Shown here: piece by piece, positions 1 through 8,536 of the stretch
Position numbering within the stretch: position 1 is the stretch's first letter
Layout: each line of letters starts with the position of its first letter
From: Cyanobium gracile_A
GTDB lineage: Bacteria; Cyanobacteriota; Cyanobacteriia; PCC-6307; Cyanobiaceae
Reading direction: 5' to 3'
Assembly (NCBI RefSeq): GCF_034931305.1
Contig: NZ_JAYGHY010000001.1
Coordinates: 73,954 to 137,953 of the forward strand
DNA length: 64,000 nt
Made by a program: the position numbers and the translations under genes
The notes under the pieces: generated by a model
The model's database searches: none
What the model saw: the letters and a program-made list of their open reading frames with translations, nothing else
What the model was told of the DNA's origin: nothing

Positions 1-1248
1 ATGATGTCGGCTCGGCGACTGCGCCTCGAGCACCAGGCGGAAGCTGGCGACCCGAAGGCGGAAGTGGCTCTGAAACTAATCCGATCGCCGAACGATTTTC
101 TTTCGACGGTGCAGATCGGCATCACTTTGATCGGCATCCTCAGTGGCGCCCTGGGCGGTTCTCGGGTGGCCGAGGCGCTGCGGCCGCTGTTGGAGGCGAT
201 GCCCCTGGTGCGGGCCTGGGCCGAACCTCTGGCCCTGGGAATCGTGGTGACGTTGATCACCTTTCTTTCCCTGGTCCTGGGGGAGCTGGTCCCCAAGCGC
301 ATCGCCCTGAGTGATCCGGAGCGCTTCGCCTGCCTGGTGGCACCGACCATGCGGACTCTGTCGCGCTGGATGGCCCCCCTGGCCCACCTGCTCGGCTCCG
401 CCACCGATCGGCTGCTCAGCTTGCTGGGCATCGGCGAGAGCGGCGAGCCGGAGATCACCGAAGACGAGATCCGGACCCTGCTGCGCAGGGGGACGGAATC
501 GGGCCTGTTCGACGTGGCGGAACACGCCATGGTGGAGCGGGTGTTTCGCCTGGCGGATCGGCCCGTCAAGGCGATCATGACCCCCCGCACCGACATCTGC
601 TGGCTGGATCTGTCCGAGTCCCCCCAGTCCCATCTGGAGCGGGTGATGGCGGTGAATCACTCCCTGTTCCCGGTGGCGCGCCACAGCCTCGACGCCTGTG
701 TGGGTGTGGTGCAGGGGCGCACCTTTCTGGCTGCCCAGCTGGGCGAGGGCCCGCGGGACATTGAGTCCTTCCTGCAACCGCCGCTGTATGTGGGCGAGAG
801 CACCAGGGCCCTGAAGCTGATCGAGCAATTCAGAACCAGCGGCGTGCACATCGCTCTGGTGACCGATGAATTCGGCGGCATCGAGGGGCTGGTGACCCTC
901 AAGGACATGATGTCAGCGATCGTTGGTGATCTTTCCTACGCCAGAGACAAGGAAGACCCGATGATCGTCGTCCGCAAGGACGGATCCTGGTTGCTCGATG
1001 GCGCCCTCGATATCGCTGACTTCAAGGACCTGGTGCAGAAAGAACATCTGCCCGAAGAAGTCCGCGGGGGCTACCAGACCCTGGGTGGATTTGTGATGCA
1101 CCATCTCGAGCACATTCCCAGCTCCGGTGAGGTCTTCGAATGGGACGACCTGCACATCGAGGTGGTGGACATGGATGGCAACCGGGTCGACAAGCTCCTG
1201 GTGAGCCGCCTCGAAGCCCCCTCAGACCAACCCGAAGGGCTGGCCTGA
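1..1248 (+). CDS. CNNM/CBS-domain membrane protein (hemolysin/CorC family), 5' truncated
   Basis: Member of the TlyC/CorC-like family, thought to act in divalent cation (Mg/Co) efflux at the cytoplasmic membrane. The visible 415 residues hold the later part of the DUF21/CNNM membrane domain (hydrophobic stretches around residues 34-50 and 74-95, ending in the ELVPKR motif). A CBS pair follows at about 190-310, including IMTPRTDI and the VTDEFGGIEGLVTLKD signature. The end is a CorC-HlyC transporter-associated domain (DGSWLLDGALDIADF onward). The first residues, MMSARR, match the conserved segment after the first membrane helix of the family, so the true start and helix 1 lie before the window. 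It converges on chlP with 8 bp between stops. Family is certain; substrate is unknown. Confidence 0.93.
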   Translation: MMSARRLRLEHQAEAGDPKAEVALKLIRSPNDFLSTVQIGITLIGILSGALGGSRVAEALRPLLEAMPLVRAWAEPLALGIVVTLITFLSLVLGELVPKRIALSDPERFACLVAPTMRTLSRWMAPLAHLLGSATDRLLSLLGIGESGEPEITEDEIRTLLRRGTESGLFDVAEHAMVERVFRLADRPVKAIMTPRTDICWLDLSESPQSHLERVMAVNHSLFPVARHSLDACVGVVQGRTFLAAQLGEGPRDIESFLQPPLYVGESTRALKLIEQFRTSGVHIALVTDEFGGIEGLVTLKDMMSAIVGDLSYARDKEDPMIVVRKDGSWLLDGALDIADFKDLVQKEHLPEEVRGGYQTLGGFVMHHLEHIPSSGEVFEWDDLHIEVVDMDGNRVDKLLVSRLEAPSDQPEGLA

Positions 1249-1256
1249 GGACTGGA

Positions 1257-2648
1257 TCACTTGGCCACCAGTTCCGGTTCCTTGGTGGAATCGCTTCCGG
1301 CCTGGGGATCCACCGTCGCTGTTGTGGCATGAACGCCTGCAGGCTTCATCGAGGAACGCGGCTCTGCAGCCAGGAAAATCGCTTCCGCCTCCTCGGCTGA
1401 GCGCACGGCGCTGGGCACCGGCTTGTAGCCGGCCGGGGCCAGGGCCTGGCCCCGCAGCACCGCTCCCAGGGTGAGCACGGTCAGCTTGATCTGCTGCCAG
1501 GGGTTCATCGCCACCACCCGCTTGTAGAGGTAGCTGTCGAAGGTGAGGCGCTGGACGTCCTTGTCGTCGCACATCTCGACGAAGGCTTCGCGGGCCGCAT
1601 CGTTGCTGTAGAAGATGTTCTGCAGCAGCTCCAGCACCTTGTAGGTGGCGCCGTACTTGCGGTCCCACTTGCGGATGTAGACCTTGAGATCCTTCTCGGT
1701 GGGGATGCGGCTGCCGGAAGCGCTGGCCGCCACGATCTCCTCGGCACACATCCGGCCACTCTTGGCGGCGAAGTAGATGCCTTCGCCGGAGCTCTTGGTG
1801 ACGTAACCGGCGGCGTCCCCCACCAGGGCCATGCGACCGACCACGCGCCGGGGGCGGGGATGCTCGGGAATCGGGTGCGCTTCCACCTTGATCACCTCGC
1901 CGCGCAGCAGCCGGCGGCTGGCCCGGGCGCGAATGCCCTTCTGCAGGCCTTTGATCAGCGACTGGTTGGCCTGCATCGTGCCGGTGCCCACCGCCACGTG
2001 GTCGTACTTGGGGAAGACCCAGGCGTAGAAATCAGGCGACACATCAGTGCCGACATACATCTCGGCCAGATCCTCGTAGTAGGCCATCTCCTCGGCGGGG
2101 AGGCGGATGCGCTCCTGGAAGGCGATCGCCACGTTGTAGTCACCCGCATCCATGGCCTTGGCCACCCGGCTGTTGGCACCGTCAGCTCCGACGATCAGAT
2201 CCACCTCGAGGGTCTTCAGCTCGCCGGTGGGGCCGCCGGAGGAATAGTCGGCGTAGTGGAGGGTGTAGGGGCCCTGGCGCTGGTTGCCGGTGTCGATGCT
2301 CTGCACCAGGCCGTTGACCAGCTGGGCGCCCAGCTCGGCGGCCCGGTTGCGCAGGTAGCCGTCGAGCACTTCCCGACGGCACATGCCGATGTACTCGTTG
2401 CTGTTCTCCAGGTGGATGTCCACCTCCCTGTTGGAGGGGGAGATCATCCGCATGTTCCGCACCTTGCGGTCGATGATGGATTCGGGCAGGTCGAACTCCT
2501 CCACCATGCAGAGGGGGATCGCGCCGCCACAGGGCTTGGCATTGTCGAGCTTGCGCTCGAACAGCCAGGTCTGGATGCCTGCCTTGGCGAGAACTTCCGC
2601 AGCACAGGAACCGCTGGGGCCGCCGCCCACGACTGCCACTCGCAACAT
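1257..2648 (-). CDS. chlP: Geranylgeranyl reductase (chlorophyll phytyl-chain synthesis)
   Basis: Reduces geranylgeranyl diphosphate or geranylgeranylated chlorophyll to the phytyl form, supplying chlorophyll a, tocopherol and phylloquinone side chains; a thylakoid-associated FAD enzyme using NADPH. The 463-residue protein opens directly with the dinucleotide-binding GGGPSG motif (residues 8-13). It has LIVGADGANS in the middle and the second FAD motif LVGDAAGYVTKSSGEGIYFA typical of plant and cyanobacterial ChlP. I chose the ATG at 2648 because the Rossmann strand begins there; an in-frame ATG 15 codons upstream would add an unconserved leader. Length matches the family. Its C-terminal 30 residues are low-complexity and probably not catalytic. 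Confidence 0.96.
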   Translation of the reverse strand: MLRVAVVGGGPSGSCAAEVLAKAGIQTWLFERKLDNAKPCGGAIPLCMVEEFDLPESIIDRKVRNMRMISPSNREVDIHLENSNEYIGMCRREVLDGYLRNRAAELGAQLVNGLVQSIDTGNQRQGPYTLHYADYSSGGPTGELKTLEVDLIVGADGANSRVAKAMDAGDYNVAIAFQERIRLPAEEMAYYEDLAEMYVGTDVSPDFYAWVFPKYDHVAVGTGTMQANQSLIKGLQKGIRARASRRLLRGEVIKVEAHPIPEHPRPRRVVGRMALVGDAAGYVTKSSGEGIYFAAKSGRMCAEEIVAASASGSRIPTEKDLKVYIRKWDRKYGATYKVLELLQNIFYSNDAAREAFVEMCDDKDVQRLTFDSYLYKRVVAMNPWQQIKLTVLTLGAVLRGQALAPAGYKPVPSAVRSAEEAEAIFLAAEPRSSMKPAGVHATTATVDPQAGSDSTKEPELVAK

Positions 2649-2809
2649 CTTGAAACCTGCTCTGCCATTGGGATGTGGCGAGGAAGCTAACACCGCTGGG
2701 CCGGCATCGGACCGGTAGAAAAACCACTGAAATGAGCCCCCACTTAAGATCGGGTCCGGCTTGCAGCTGAGGGAATGGCCGCCCAGCGCTTTGGTGATGC
2801 CCTTCGGCG

Positions 2810-3523
2810 ATGACCCTCGGTGATGACATTCCGCTGGCCAGGCGCACCACGCCCCGTCCCCGCCGGCAGGCCTCCCTGCCCAGGCGTCTGGCCCAGGTTC
2901 TGCTCAGCGGCGCCCTGCTGGCCGGTGCTGGCGTGCTGCTGCTGATCGGCCCGCTCCGCACCCTGATCACCCCTACGCCCGTGCCGGGTCTGGCCGCCCG
3001 GCTCGGGGCAGACGGACGTTTGCTCGGCCATTTCCCCTACCCCGAAGCCAGGCCCGACGAGCTGGTGGCGATCGCCCCGGGTCTGCTGTTGCGGCCGGAG
3101 GCGGCCCGGTCCCTGGAAGCCATGCGGGCGGCGGCTGAGGCTGACGGCATCGCCCTCACCGTCCTGAGCGCCTATCGCGGCGTCGAGCTGCAGAAACAGC
3201 TGTTCTTTGATGTCAAGGCCGAACGCAACCAGACCTCCGCCGACCGGGCCCGGGTGAGCGCCCCGCCGGGCTTCTCCGAACACAGCACGGGCTACGCGGT
3301 CGACCTGGGCGATGGCCGCCTGCCGGCCGCCAATCTGATGGAGAGCTTCGAGAGCACCGACGCTTACCGCTGGCTGGATCGCCATGCCGCCCGCTTTCAC
3401 TTCGTGCGCTCCTTTCCGAAGGGCAACCGCCAGGGGGTGATCTATGAACCCTGGCACTGGCGCTTCGAAGGATCCACCGAGGCCCTGGAGATGTTTGAGC
3501 CGGCCCAGCGGCTGGCCCGTTGA
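2810..3523 (+). CDS. VanY-like D-alanyl-D-alanine carboxypeptidase (peptidase M15B)
   Basis: Predicted zinc D,D-carboxypeptidase trimming the terminal D-Ala from peptidoglycan stem peptides on the periplasmic side. The 237-residue protein has a cytoplasmic basic N-terminus, a membrane anchor at about residues 28-48, and a VanY domain from about 90. The zinc motif SxHxxGxAxD is complete (S156, H158, G161, D165), and the second site EPWHWR includes H216. It is transcribed away from chlP, with about 160 bp between the two starts. No resistance genes accompany it, so a housekeeping cell-wall role is the better inference than vancomycin resistance. Confidence 0.88.
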   Translation: MTLGDDIPLARRTTPRPRRQASLPRRLAQVLLSGALLAGAGVLLLIGPLRTLITPTPVPGLAARLGADGRLLGHFPYPEARPDELVAIAPGLLLRPEAARSLEAMRAAAEADGIALTVLSAYRGVELQKQLFFDVKAERNQTSADRARVSAPPGFSEHSTGYAVDLGDGRLPAANLMESFESTDAYRWLDRHAARFHFVRSFPKGNRQGVIYEPWHWRFEGSTEALEMFEPAQRLAR

Positions 3524-3742
3524 TCCTGGGGGTTCGGAGACCCGCCGCCTGTGGGCCTGGAGGGGGTGGGAGTAGGATCAAGATTCGCTTCAACGTTCGC
3601 CACTTGTCCATTCGGGCCGGCGCGGCAGAGTTTCACCGAAAACCCTGCCGAAGCGTCAGAGCGCCGGTTGGCCCCATCATCAGCGGCCCCTCTTTCTGGC
3701 TCGTTGGCAGCGACATGCCTTCTTCGTCTCGCCATCAACGTC

Positions 3743-3760
3743 TCGTTTCCCTGGAAACGA
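3743..3760. promoter_or_regulatory. Perfect 8-bp inverted repeat in the typA leader region
   Basis: The arms TCGTTTCC and GGAAACGA are exact reverse complements separated by CT, ending 58 bp before the typA ATG. As RNA it can form a 7-bp stem with a CCTG loop; as DNA it is an 18-bp symmetric site. It sits in the 295-bp gap between the carboxypeptidase gene and typA, where I see no other gene. It could be an operator or a leader hairpin; the sequence does not decide. There is no U-tract, so an intrinsic terminator is unlikely. Confidence 0.4.
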
Positions 3761-3818
3761 CCAGCGTCGATTCGATTCCGTTGAATCCTTTCCCCTACCT
3801 TCGCAGGACGACATCCCC

Positions 3819-5627
3819 ATGAGCGGCGAGATCAAAGGCGCCCCGATACGCAATATCGCGATCATTGCCCACGTCGACCACGGCAAGACCACCCTGGTGG
3901 ATGCCCTGCTCGAGCAGTCCGGCATCTTCCGCGAAGGCGAAGCGGTGCCCACGTGCGTGATGGACTCCAACGATCTGGAGCGGGAGCGCGGGATCACGAT
4001 TCTCTCCAAGAACACGGCCGTGGATTACAACGGCATTCGCATCAACATCGTCGACACCCCGGGACACTCCGATTTCGGCGGTGAGGTGGAGCGCGTGCTC
4101 GGCATGGTTGACGGCTGTCTGCTGATCGTGGACGCCAATGAAGGCCCCATGCCCCAGACCCGTTTTGTGCTCAAGAAGGCCCTGGAGAAAGGGCTGCGGC
4201 CCATTGTCTTCGTCAACAAGATCGACCGGGCCAGGGTTGACCCCGAGCAGGCCGTCGACAAGGTGCTGGACCTGTTCCTGGAACTCGGTGCCGACGACGA
4301 CCAGTGCGATTTCACCTACCTGTTCGGTAGCGGCATGGCCGGCTATGCCAAGCCCGACATGGCCACCGAAAGCGACACCATGAAGCCGCTGTTCGATGCC
4401 ATCCTGCGGCATGTTCCGCCGCCGGTGGGAGATCCCACCAAGCCCCTGCAGCTGCAGGTGACTACCCTCGATTACTCCGATTTCCTGGGCCGGATCATGA
4501 TCGGCCGGGTGCACAACGGCACCATCGTGGGTGGCCAGAGTGTCGCCCTGCTTCGTGACGACGGCAGCATCAAGCGCGGCCGGATCAGCAAGCTGCTGGG
4601 CTTCCAGGGGCTGCAGCGGGTGGAGATCCCCGAAGCCCGGGCCGGAGATCTGGTGGCCGTGGCCGGTTTCGATGAGGTCAACATCGGCGAGACGATCGCC
4701 TGCCCCGATCACCCCGAAGCCCTGCCGCTGATCAAGGTGGACGAACCCACCCTGCAGATGACCTTCGTGGTCAACGACTCGCCGTTCGCCGGCAAGGAGG
4801 GCAAATTCGTCACCAGCCGTCAGCTGCGTGATCGCCTGCAGCGGGAACTGCTCACCAACGTGGCCCTGCGGGTCGAGGACACCGACTCCCCCGACCGCTT
4901 CTCCGTCTGTGGACGGGGCGAACTGCACCTCGGCATCCTGATCGAGACGATGCGCCGCGAGGGCTTCGAGTTCCAGGTGTCCCAGCCTCAGGTGATCTTC
5001 CGCACCATCGACGGCACACCCCACGAGCCGTTCGAGACCCTGGTGATGGATGTGCCCGAGGAAGCGGTGGGCAGCTGCATCGAAAAACTGGGCATGCGCA
5101 AGGGCGAAATGCAGAACATGGAGGCCACCAGCGATGGGCGCACCCAGCTGGAGTTCGTGGTGCCGTCCCGGGGCCTGATCGGCTTCCGCGGCGAGTTCAT
5201 CCGCGCCAGCCGCGGTGAAGGCATCATGAGCCACTCCTTCCTCGATTACCGCCCCATGCATGGGGACTTCGACGCCCGCCGCAACGGCGTGCTGATTGCC
5301 TTTGAGGAAGGCACCGCCACCTTCTATGCCCTCAAGGGCGCCGAAGATCGCGGCCAGTTCTTCATCACTCCCGGCACCAAGGTGTACAAGGGGATGATCG
5401 TCGGCGAGCACAACCGTCCGCCCGATCTGGAACTGAACGTCTGCAAGGCCAAGCAGGTCACCAACATCCGCTCAGCCGGTGCCGAAGTTCTCGACACCCT
5501 GCAGTCCCCTATCCAGATGACGCTGGAACGGGCCCTGGAGTACATCGGCCCTGACGAGATGCTTGAGGTCACACCCGAGTCGATCCGGCTGCGCAAGATG
5601 CCGGTGAAGAAGCCCGCCAAGCGTTGA
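3819..5627 (+). CDS. typA: Translational GTPase TypA/BipA
   Basis: Ribosome-associated GTPase of the EF-G family, implicated in 50S assembly and stress or cold adaptation. The 602 residues are full length. G1 is AHVDHGKT (17-24), followed by the ERGITI switch, DTPGH (G3) and NKID (G4). Then come the EF-G-like beta-barrel domain II, two EF-G III/V-like domains (QVIFRTIDG, SRGLIGFRGEF) and the BipA-specific C-terminal domain ending in basic residues. It heads an operon: its stop overlaps the TTG start of the DUF309 gene by four bases, and the lptABF and ccsA genes follow on the same strand. The start is the ATG giving the conserved short N-terminus before RNIAIIAHVDHGK. Confidence 0.97.
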   Translation: MSGEIKGAPIRNIAIIAHVDHGKTTLVDALLEQSGIFREGEAVPTCVMDSNDLERERGITILSKNTAVDYNGIRINIVDTPGHSDFGGEVERVLGMVDGCLLIVDANEGPMPQTRFVLKKALEKGLRPIVFVNKIDRARVDPEQAVDKVLDLFLELGADDDQCDFTYLFGSGMAGYAKPDMATESDTMKPLFDAILRHVPPPVGDPTKPLQLQVTTLDYSDFLGRIMIGRVHNGTIVGGQSVALLRDDGSIKRGRISKLLGFQGLQRVEIPEARAGDLVAVAGFDEVNIGETIACPDHPEALPLIKVDEPTLQMTFVVNDSPFAGKEGKFVTSRQLRDRLQRELLTNVALRVEDTDSPDRFSVCGRGELHLGILIETMRREGFEFQVSQPQVIFRTIDGTPHEPFETLVMDVPEEAVGSCIEKLGMRKGEMQNMEATSDGRTQLEFVVPSRGLIGFRGEFIRASRGEGIMSHSFLDYRPMHGDFDARRNGVLIAFEEGTATFYALKGAEDRGQFFITPGTKVYKGMIVGEHNRPPDLELNVCKAKQVTNIRSAGAEVLDTLQSPIQMTLERALEYIGPDEMLEVTPESIRLRKMPVKKPAKR

Positions 5628-6040
5628 GCGGCGGCGCTGCACCCGCCGATGAGGAAACCCTGCTGCAGGCTGATCCCCGTCTGCAGCAGGCGGTGGCGGA
5701 CTTCAACGCCGCCGACTGGTATGCCTGCCACGACGGCTTCGAGGCGCTGTGGCACGAGACCCAGGGACCCATGCGTCCCGTCCTCCAGGGCCTGCTGCAG
5801 ATCGCTGTGGCCGAACTCCATCTGGAGAGGGACAACCGACGCGGTGCCACGGTGCTGATGGGGGAGGGACTCGGGCGTCTGCGCCGCTGCGACGATGAAG
5901 CCCTCGGTCTGGCCCTGGCTCCCGTACGCCAGCTGGCGGCCGAACGCCTCAACGCCCTGCAGCAGCAGGCCGACCTGGGTTCCCTGCCCCTGCCGCGGCT
6001 GGAACTGGCGCGGGCCGCTGGCACGTCGCCGGTACATTGA
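5624..6040 (+). CDS. DUF309 domain protein
   Basis: A 138-residue soluble helical protein of the DUF309 family, of unknown biochemical function. The family signature is seen at residues 27-43 (FNAADWYACHDGFEALW), an aromatic/His/Glu-rich helix, followed by a second helix with QGLLQIAVAELHLERDN. The start is a TTG sharing TTGA with the typA stop, and its own stop shares TTGA with the next gene, so translation is probably coupled on both sides. There is no signal peptide. Membership in the typA-lpt operon suggests a link to envelope biogenesis or growth but shows no specific role. Confidence 0.82.
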   Translation: MSGGAAPADEETLLQADPRLQQAVADFNAADWYACHDGFEALWHETQGPMRPVLQGLLQIAVAELHLERDNRRGATVLMGEGLGRLRRCDDEALGLALAPVRQLAAERLNALQQQADLGSLPLPRLELARAAGTSPVH

Positions 6041-6543
6041 GCACACTCAAGGCCTCAACGATTTCTACCTTGACCCTGCCTCCACGCTCCCTGTTGTTCG
6101 TGCTCGCCGCAGGGCTGGCTGCCGCCGCCCTGCAGGTGATTCCGCCGCGCCCTGTCGCGGCCCAGGCACCAGCAGAAACGGCCCAGGCCCCCAGGGCGAC
6201 AACAGCCGCCACGGGCATGGTCACGATCGAATCCGACAGGCAGCAGGCCGACAACCAGAACGGCATCGTCACCGCCACGGGCAACGTGCGCATCGTTTAT
6301 GCCGACCGCGGCATGACGGCCACCTCGCGCCAGGCCCAGTACTTCACCAATGAAGGGCGCCTGGTGCTCACCGGCGATGTTGACGTGATCGACACCGATG
6401 GCCAGCGCCTGCGAGCCGAGCGGCTTGTCTACCAGTTGGACAGCGAACGCATGGTGGCGGAACCACCGGCCGGCAAGCAGGTCTTCAGCAAGTTCCGCCT
6501 GCAGCAGCAGGGGAGTGGCAAGACGGCCCCTGGCAAGCCGTGA
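6037..6543 (+). CDS. lptA: LptA/OstA-like periplasmic lipopolysaccharide transport protein
   Basis: Predicted periplasmic bridge protein carrying lipopolysaccharide from the inner-membrane Lpt ABC complex to the outer membrane. The 168-residue product has an N-terminal signal sequence (hydrophobic about 17-34, cleavage likely near PVAAQA). An OstA/LptA beta-jellyroll core follows, with the typical VTIESDRQQADNQNGIVTATGNV and AQYFTNEGRLVLTGDV strands. It starts at a TTG within TTGA at the end of the DUF309 gene and ends in GTGA shared with lptB. Position directly before lptB supports the assignment. A general OstA-domain protein is the only alternative. Confidence 0.85.
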   Translation: MSTLKASTISTLTLPPRSLLFVLAAGLAAAALQVIPPRPVAAQAPAETAQAPRATTAATGMVTIESDRQQADNQNGIVTATGNVRIVYADRGMTATSRQAQYFTNEGRLVLTGDVDVIDTDGQRLRAERLVYQLDSERMVAEPPAGKQVFSKFRLQQQGSGKTAPGKP

Positions 6544-7268
6544 GCCTGGTACTGGAGAGGGTGGCCATCACCCTCGCAGGCCGTCCCCTGGTGAGCGATG
6601 TGAGCCTCGATCTCCATCCCGGTGAGGTGGTGGGGCTCCTGGGTCCGAACGGGGCCGGCAAGACCACCACCTTCAACCTGATCACCGGACTGCTCAGGCC
6701 CGACTGCGGCGAGGTGCTGCTGGATGGTGATTCCGTCGCCCATCTGCCGATGCCCCGCCGCGCCAGGCTGGGCATCGGCTACCTCCCCCAGGAGGCGAGC
6801 GTGTTCCGCCAGCTCAGCGTTCGCGACAACCTGATGCTGGCCCTGCAGGAGAGCGGCTCTGATCCGGCCGTACGTCGCCAGCGACTCGATGAGCTGATCA
6901 ACGACTTCCATCTGGGCAGCTTTCAACATCGCCGCGGCTACCAGCTCTCCGGTGGCGAACGCCGCCGCTGTGAGGTGGCCAGGGCCCTGGCGGTGGGGAA
7001 CCAGGGTCCCCGCTACCTGCTGCTCGATGAACCCTTCGCCGGGGTGGATCCCATGGCCGTGGCCGACCTCCAGACCCTGATCGACAGCCTGCGCCATCGT
7101 CAGATGGGGGTGCTGATCACCGACCACAACGTGAGGGAGACCCTGGCGATCACTGACCGTGCCTACATCCTGGCCGATGGCAGGATTCTGGCCTCCGGTC
7201 CTTCCCTGTCGGTGGCCAACGATCCTTTGGTGCGGCGTCACTACCTTGGCGAGGGCTTTCAGCTTTGA
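6540..7268 (+). CDS. lptB: Lipopolysaccharide export ABC transporter ATPase
   Basis: Cytoplasmic ATPase that powers lipopolysaccharide extraction by LptF/LptG-type permeases. The 242 residues contain Walker A GPNGAGKTT (35-43), a Q-loop in GYLPQEASVFRQL, the signature LSGGERRRCEVARAL, Walker B YLLLDEPFAGVDP and the switch His in ITDHNVRET. This layout, including GYLPQEASVFR, is characteristic of LptB. The start is GTG in a GTGA overlap with lptA, and the stop is in a TTGA overlap with the permease gene. The gene order A-B-F strongly supports the function. Confidence 0.95.
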   Translation: MSLVLERVAITLAGRPLVSDVSLDLHPGEVVGLLGPNGAGKTTTFNLITGLLRPDCGEVLLDGDSVAHLPMPRRARLGIGYLPQEASVFRQLSVRDNLMLALQESGSDPAVRRQRLDELINDFHLGSFQHRRGYQLSGGERRRCEVARALAVGNQGPRYLLLDEPFAGVDPMAVADLQTLIDSLRHRQMGVLITDHNVRETLAITDRAYILADGRILASGPSLSVANDPLVRRHYLGEGFQL

Positions 7269-8485
7269 AAGGAGCTCTGCTGGACAAGCGCCCCACCTGG
7301 CTGCAGTTGCCCAGCCGCGAGCAGCTGCGGGACTGGAAGCGAACCCCGCGCTGGCGGGATCTGCCCCTGCTGGATCGCTGGTTGCTGCAGGAGCTGCTGG
7401 GCCCCCTGGTGTTCGGCATCGCCGCCTTCACCGCCGTCTCCCTGTCGGTGGGAGCCGTGTTCGAATTGGTGCGACGGGTCGCCGAATCCGGCCTGCCGCT
7501 GCTGGCGGCGGTGAAGGTGCTGTTGCTGCGGCTGCCCTCCTTCCTGGTGCTCTCCTTCCCGATGGCCACCCTGATGGCCACCCTGCTGGCCTACAGCCGC
7601 CTGTCGGGGAGCAGCGAACTGACCGCCTTGCGCAGCGTGGGCGTGAGCACCCGTCGCATGGTGCTGCCGGCGATGGCGCTGGCCCTGGTCATGACCCTGC
7701 TCACCTTCGTCTTCAACGACGCGATCGTGCCGCGGACCAATCTGGAAGCCACCAACAGCCTGGAGCGGGCCCTGGGCAAGGCCATCGCCACCGAGCAGAG
7801 CGACAACGCCCTGTATTCCCGCTTCGGCGACGCCAAGTTGCCTGACGGCGACTCGGTCAAAGTGCTGAGCCATATCTTTTTCGCCCGTAAGTTCATTAAG
7901 GGTGTGATGTTCGATGTGACATTGCTCGACTTCAGTCGTGAAGGGTACCGCCAGATGCTGACGGCACTGATCGGAAAATGGAATGAAGAGAAGGGGATGT
8001 GGGAGTTCACGAATGGCCGCATCACCAACATCGATGTGGCCAGCGGTAGCACCACCTCTGCCAGGTTTGATCGCTACCTCTATCCCTTCACCCGCGATCC
8101 GATTGAGGTGGCGCAATTGCCCACCGATGCCAGCACCATGACCGTGGGTCAGGCGCTCACAGCGGAGCGGCTGTTGCTGGAAGCCAACAACACCAAGGAG
8201 GCGCGCCGGTTGCGGGTGCGCATTCAGGAGAAATTCGCCTTCCCGGCCATCTGCCTGGTGTTCGGGCTGATCGGCAGCAGCCTGGGGGTTCGGCCCAACT
8301 CGCGCACCAGTCGCAGCCAGGGTTTCGGCATCAGTGTGCTGCTGATCTTCGGCTACTACCTGATGTCCTTCATCTTCAGCTCCCTGGGCATTACGGGCAC
8401 CCTGATGCCCTTTATGGCGGCCTGGTTGCCGGTGTTCATCGGTCTGGGCGGCGGGCTCTGGTTGCTGCGACAGGCCAGCCGCTGA
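7265..8485 (+). CDS. lptF: LptF/LptG (YjgP/YjgQ) family lipopolysaccharide export permease
   Basis: Inner-membrane permease of the Lpt exporter, partner of LptB. The 406-residue protein shows the family plan. Three N-terminal helices (about 38-60, 80-120, 130-155) include the FPMATLMATLLAYSRLSGSSELTALRSVG coupling region. A large periplasmic beta-jellyroll domain (about 160-310) and three C-terminal helices follow. It begins at a TTG within TTGA shared with lptB. Only one permease gene is visible, whereas enterobacteria use an LptF/LptG pair. It may act as a homodimer, as is usual in cyanobacterial annotations, or the second gene may be elsewhere; F versus G cannot be decided here. Confidence 0.9.
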   Translation: MKGALLDKRPTWLQLPSREQLRDWKRTPRWRDLPLLDRWLLQELLGPLVFGIAAFTAVSLSVGAVFELVRRVAESGLPLLAAVKVLLLRLPSFLVLSFPMATLMATLLAYSRLSGSSELTALRSVGVSTRRMVLPAMALALVMTLLTFVFNDAIVPRTNLEATNSLERALGKAIATEQSDNALYSRFGDAKLPDGDSVKVLSHIFFARKFIKGVMFDVTLLDFSREGYRQMLTALIGKWNEEKGMWEFTNGRITNIDVASGSTTSARFDRYLYPFTRDPIEVAQLPTDASTMTVGQALTAERLLLEANNTKEARRLRVRIQEKFAFPAICLVFGLIGSSLGVRPNSRTSRSQGFGISVLLIFGYYLMSFIFSSLGITGTLMPFMAAWLPVFIGLGGGLWLLRQASR

Positions 8486-8536
8486 GGCCCCAGCCGCCGG
8501 ACGACACGGCAGAGTGGATCGGTTTCGCTGCGCTCT

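Noticed and set aside
1..60. ATG at base 1 as the true start of the CNNM/CBS protein
   Set aside because: The first residues correspond to an internal conserved segment after the first membrane helix; the true start is outside the window.
3795..5411. A 538-codon minus-strand frame opposite typA
   Set aside because: It is antisense to conserved GTPase motifs and shows no domain; long antisense frames are expected at this GC content.
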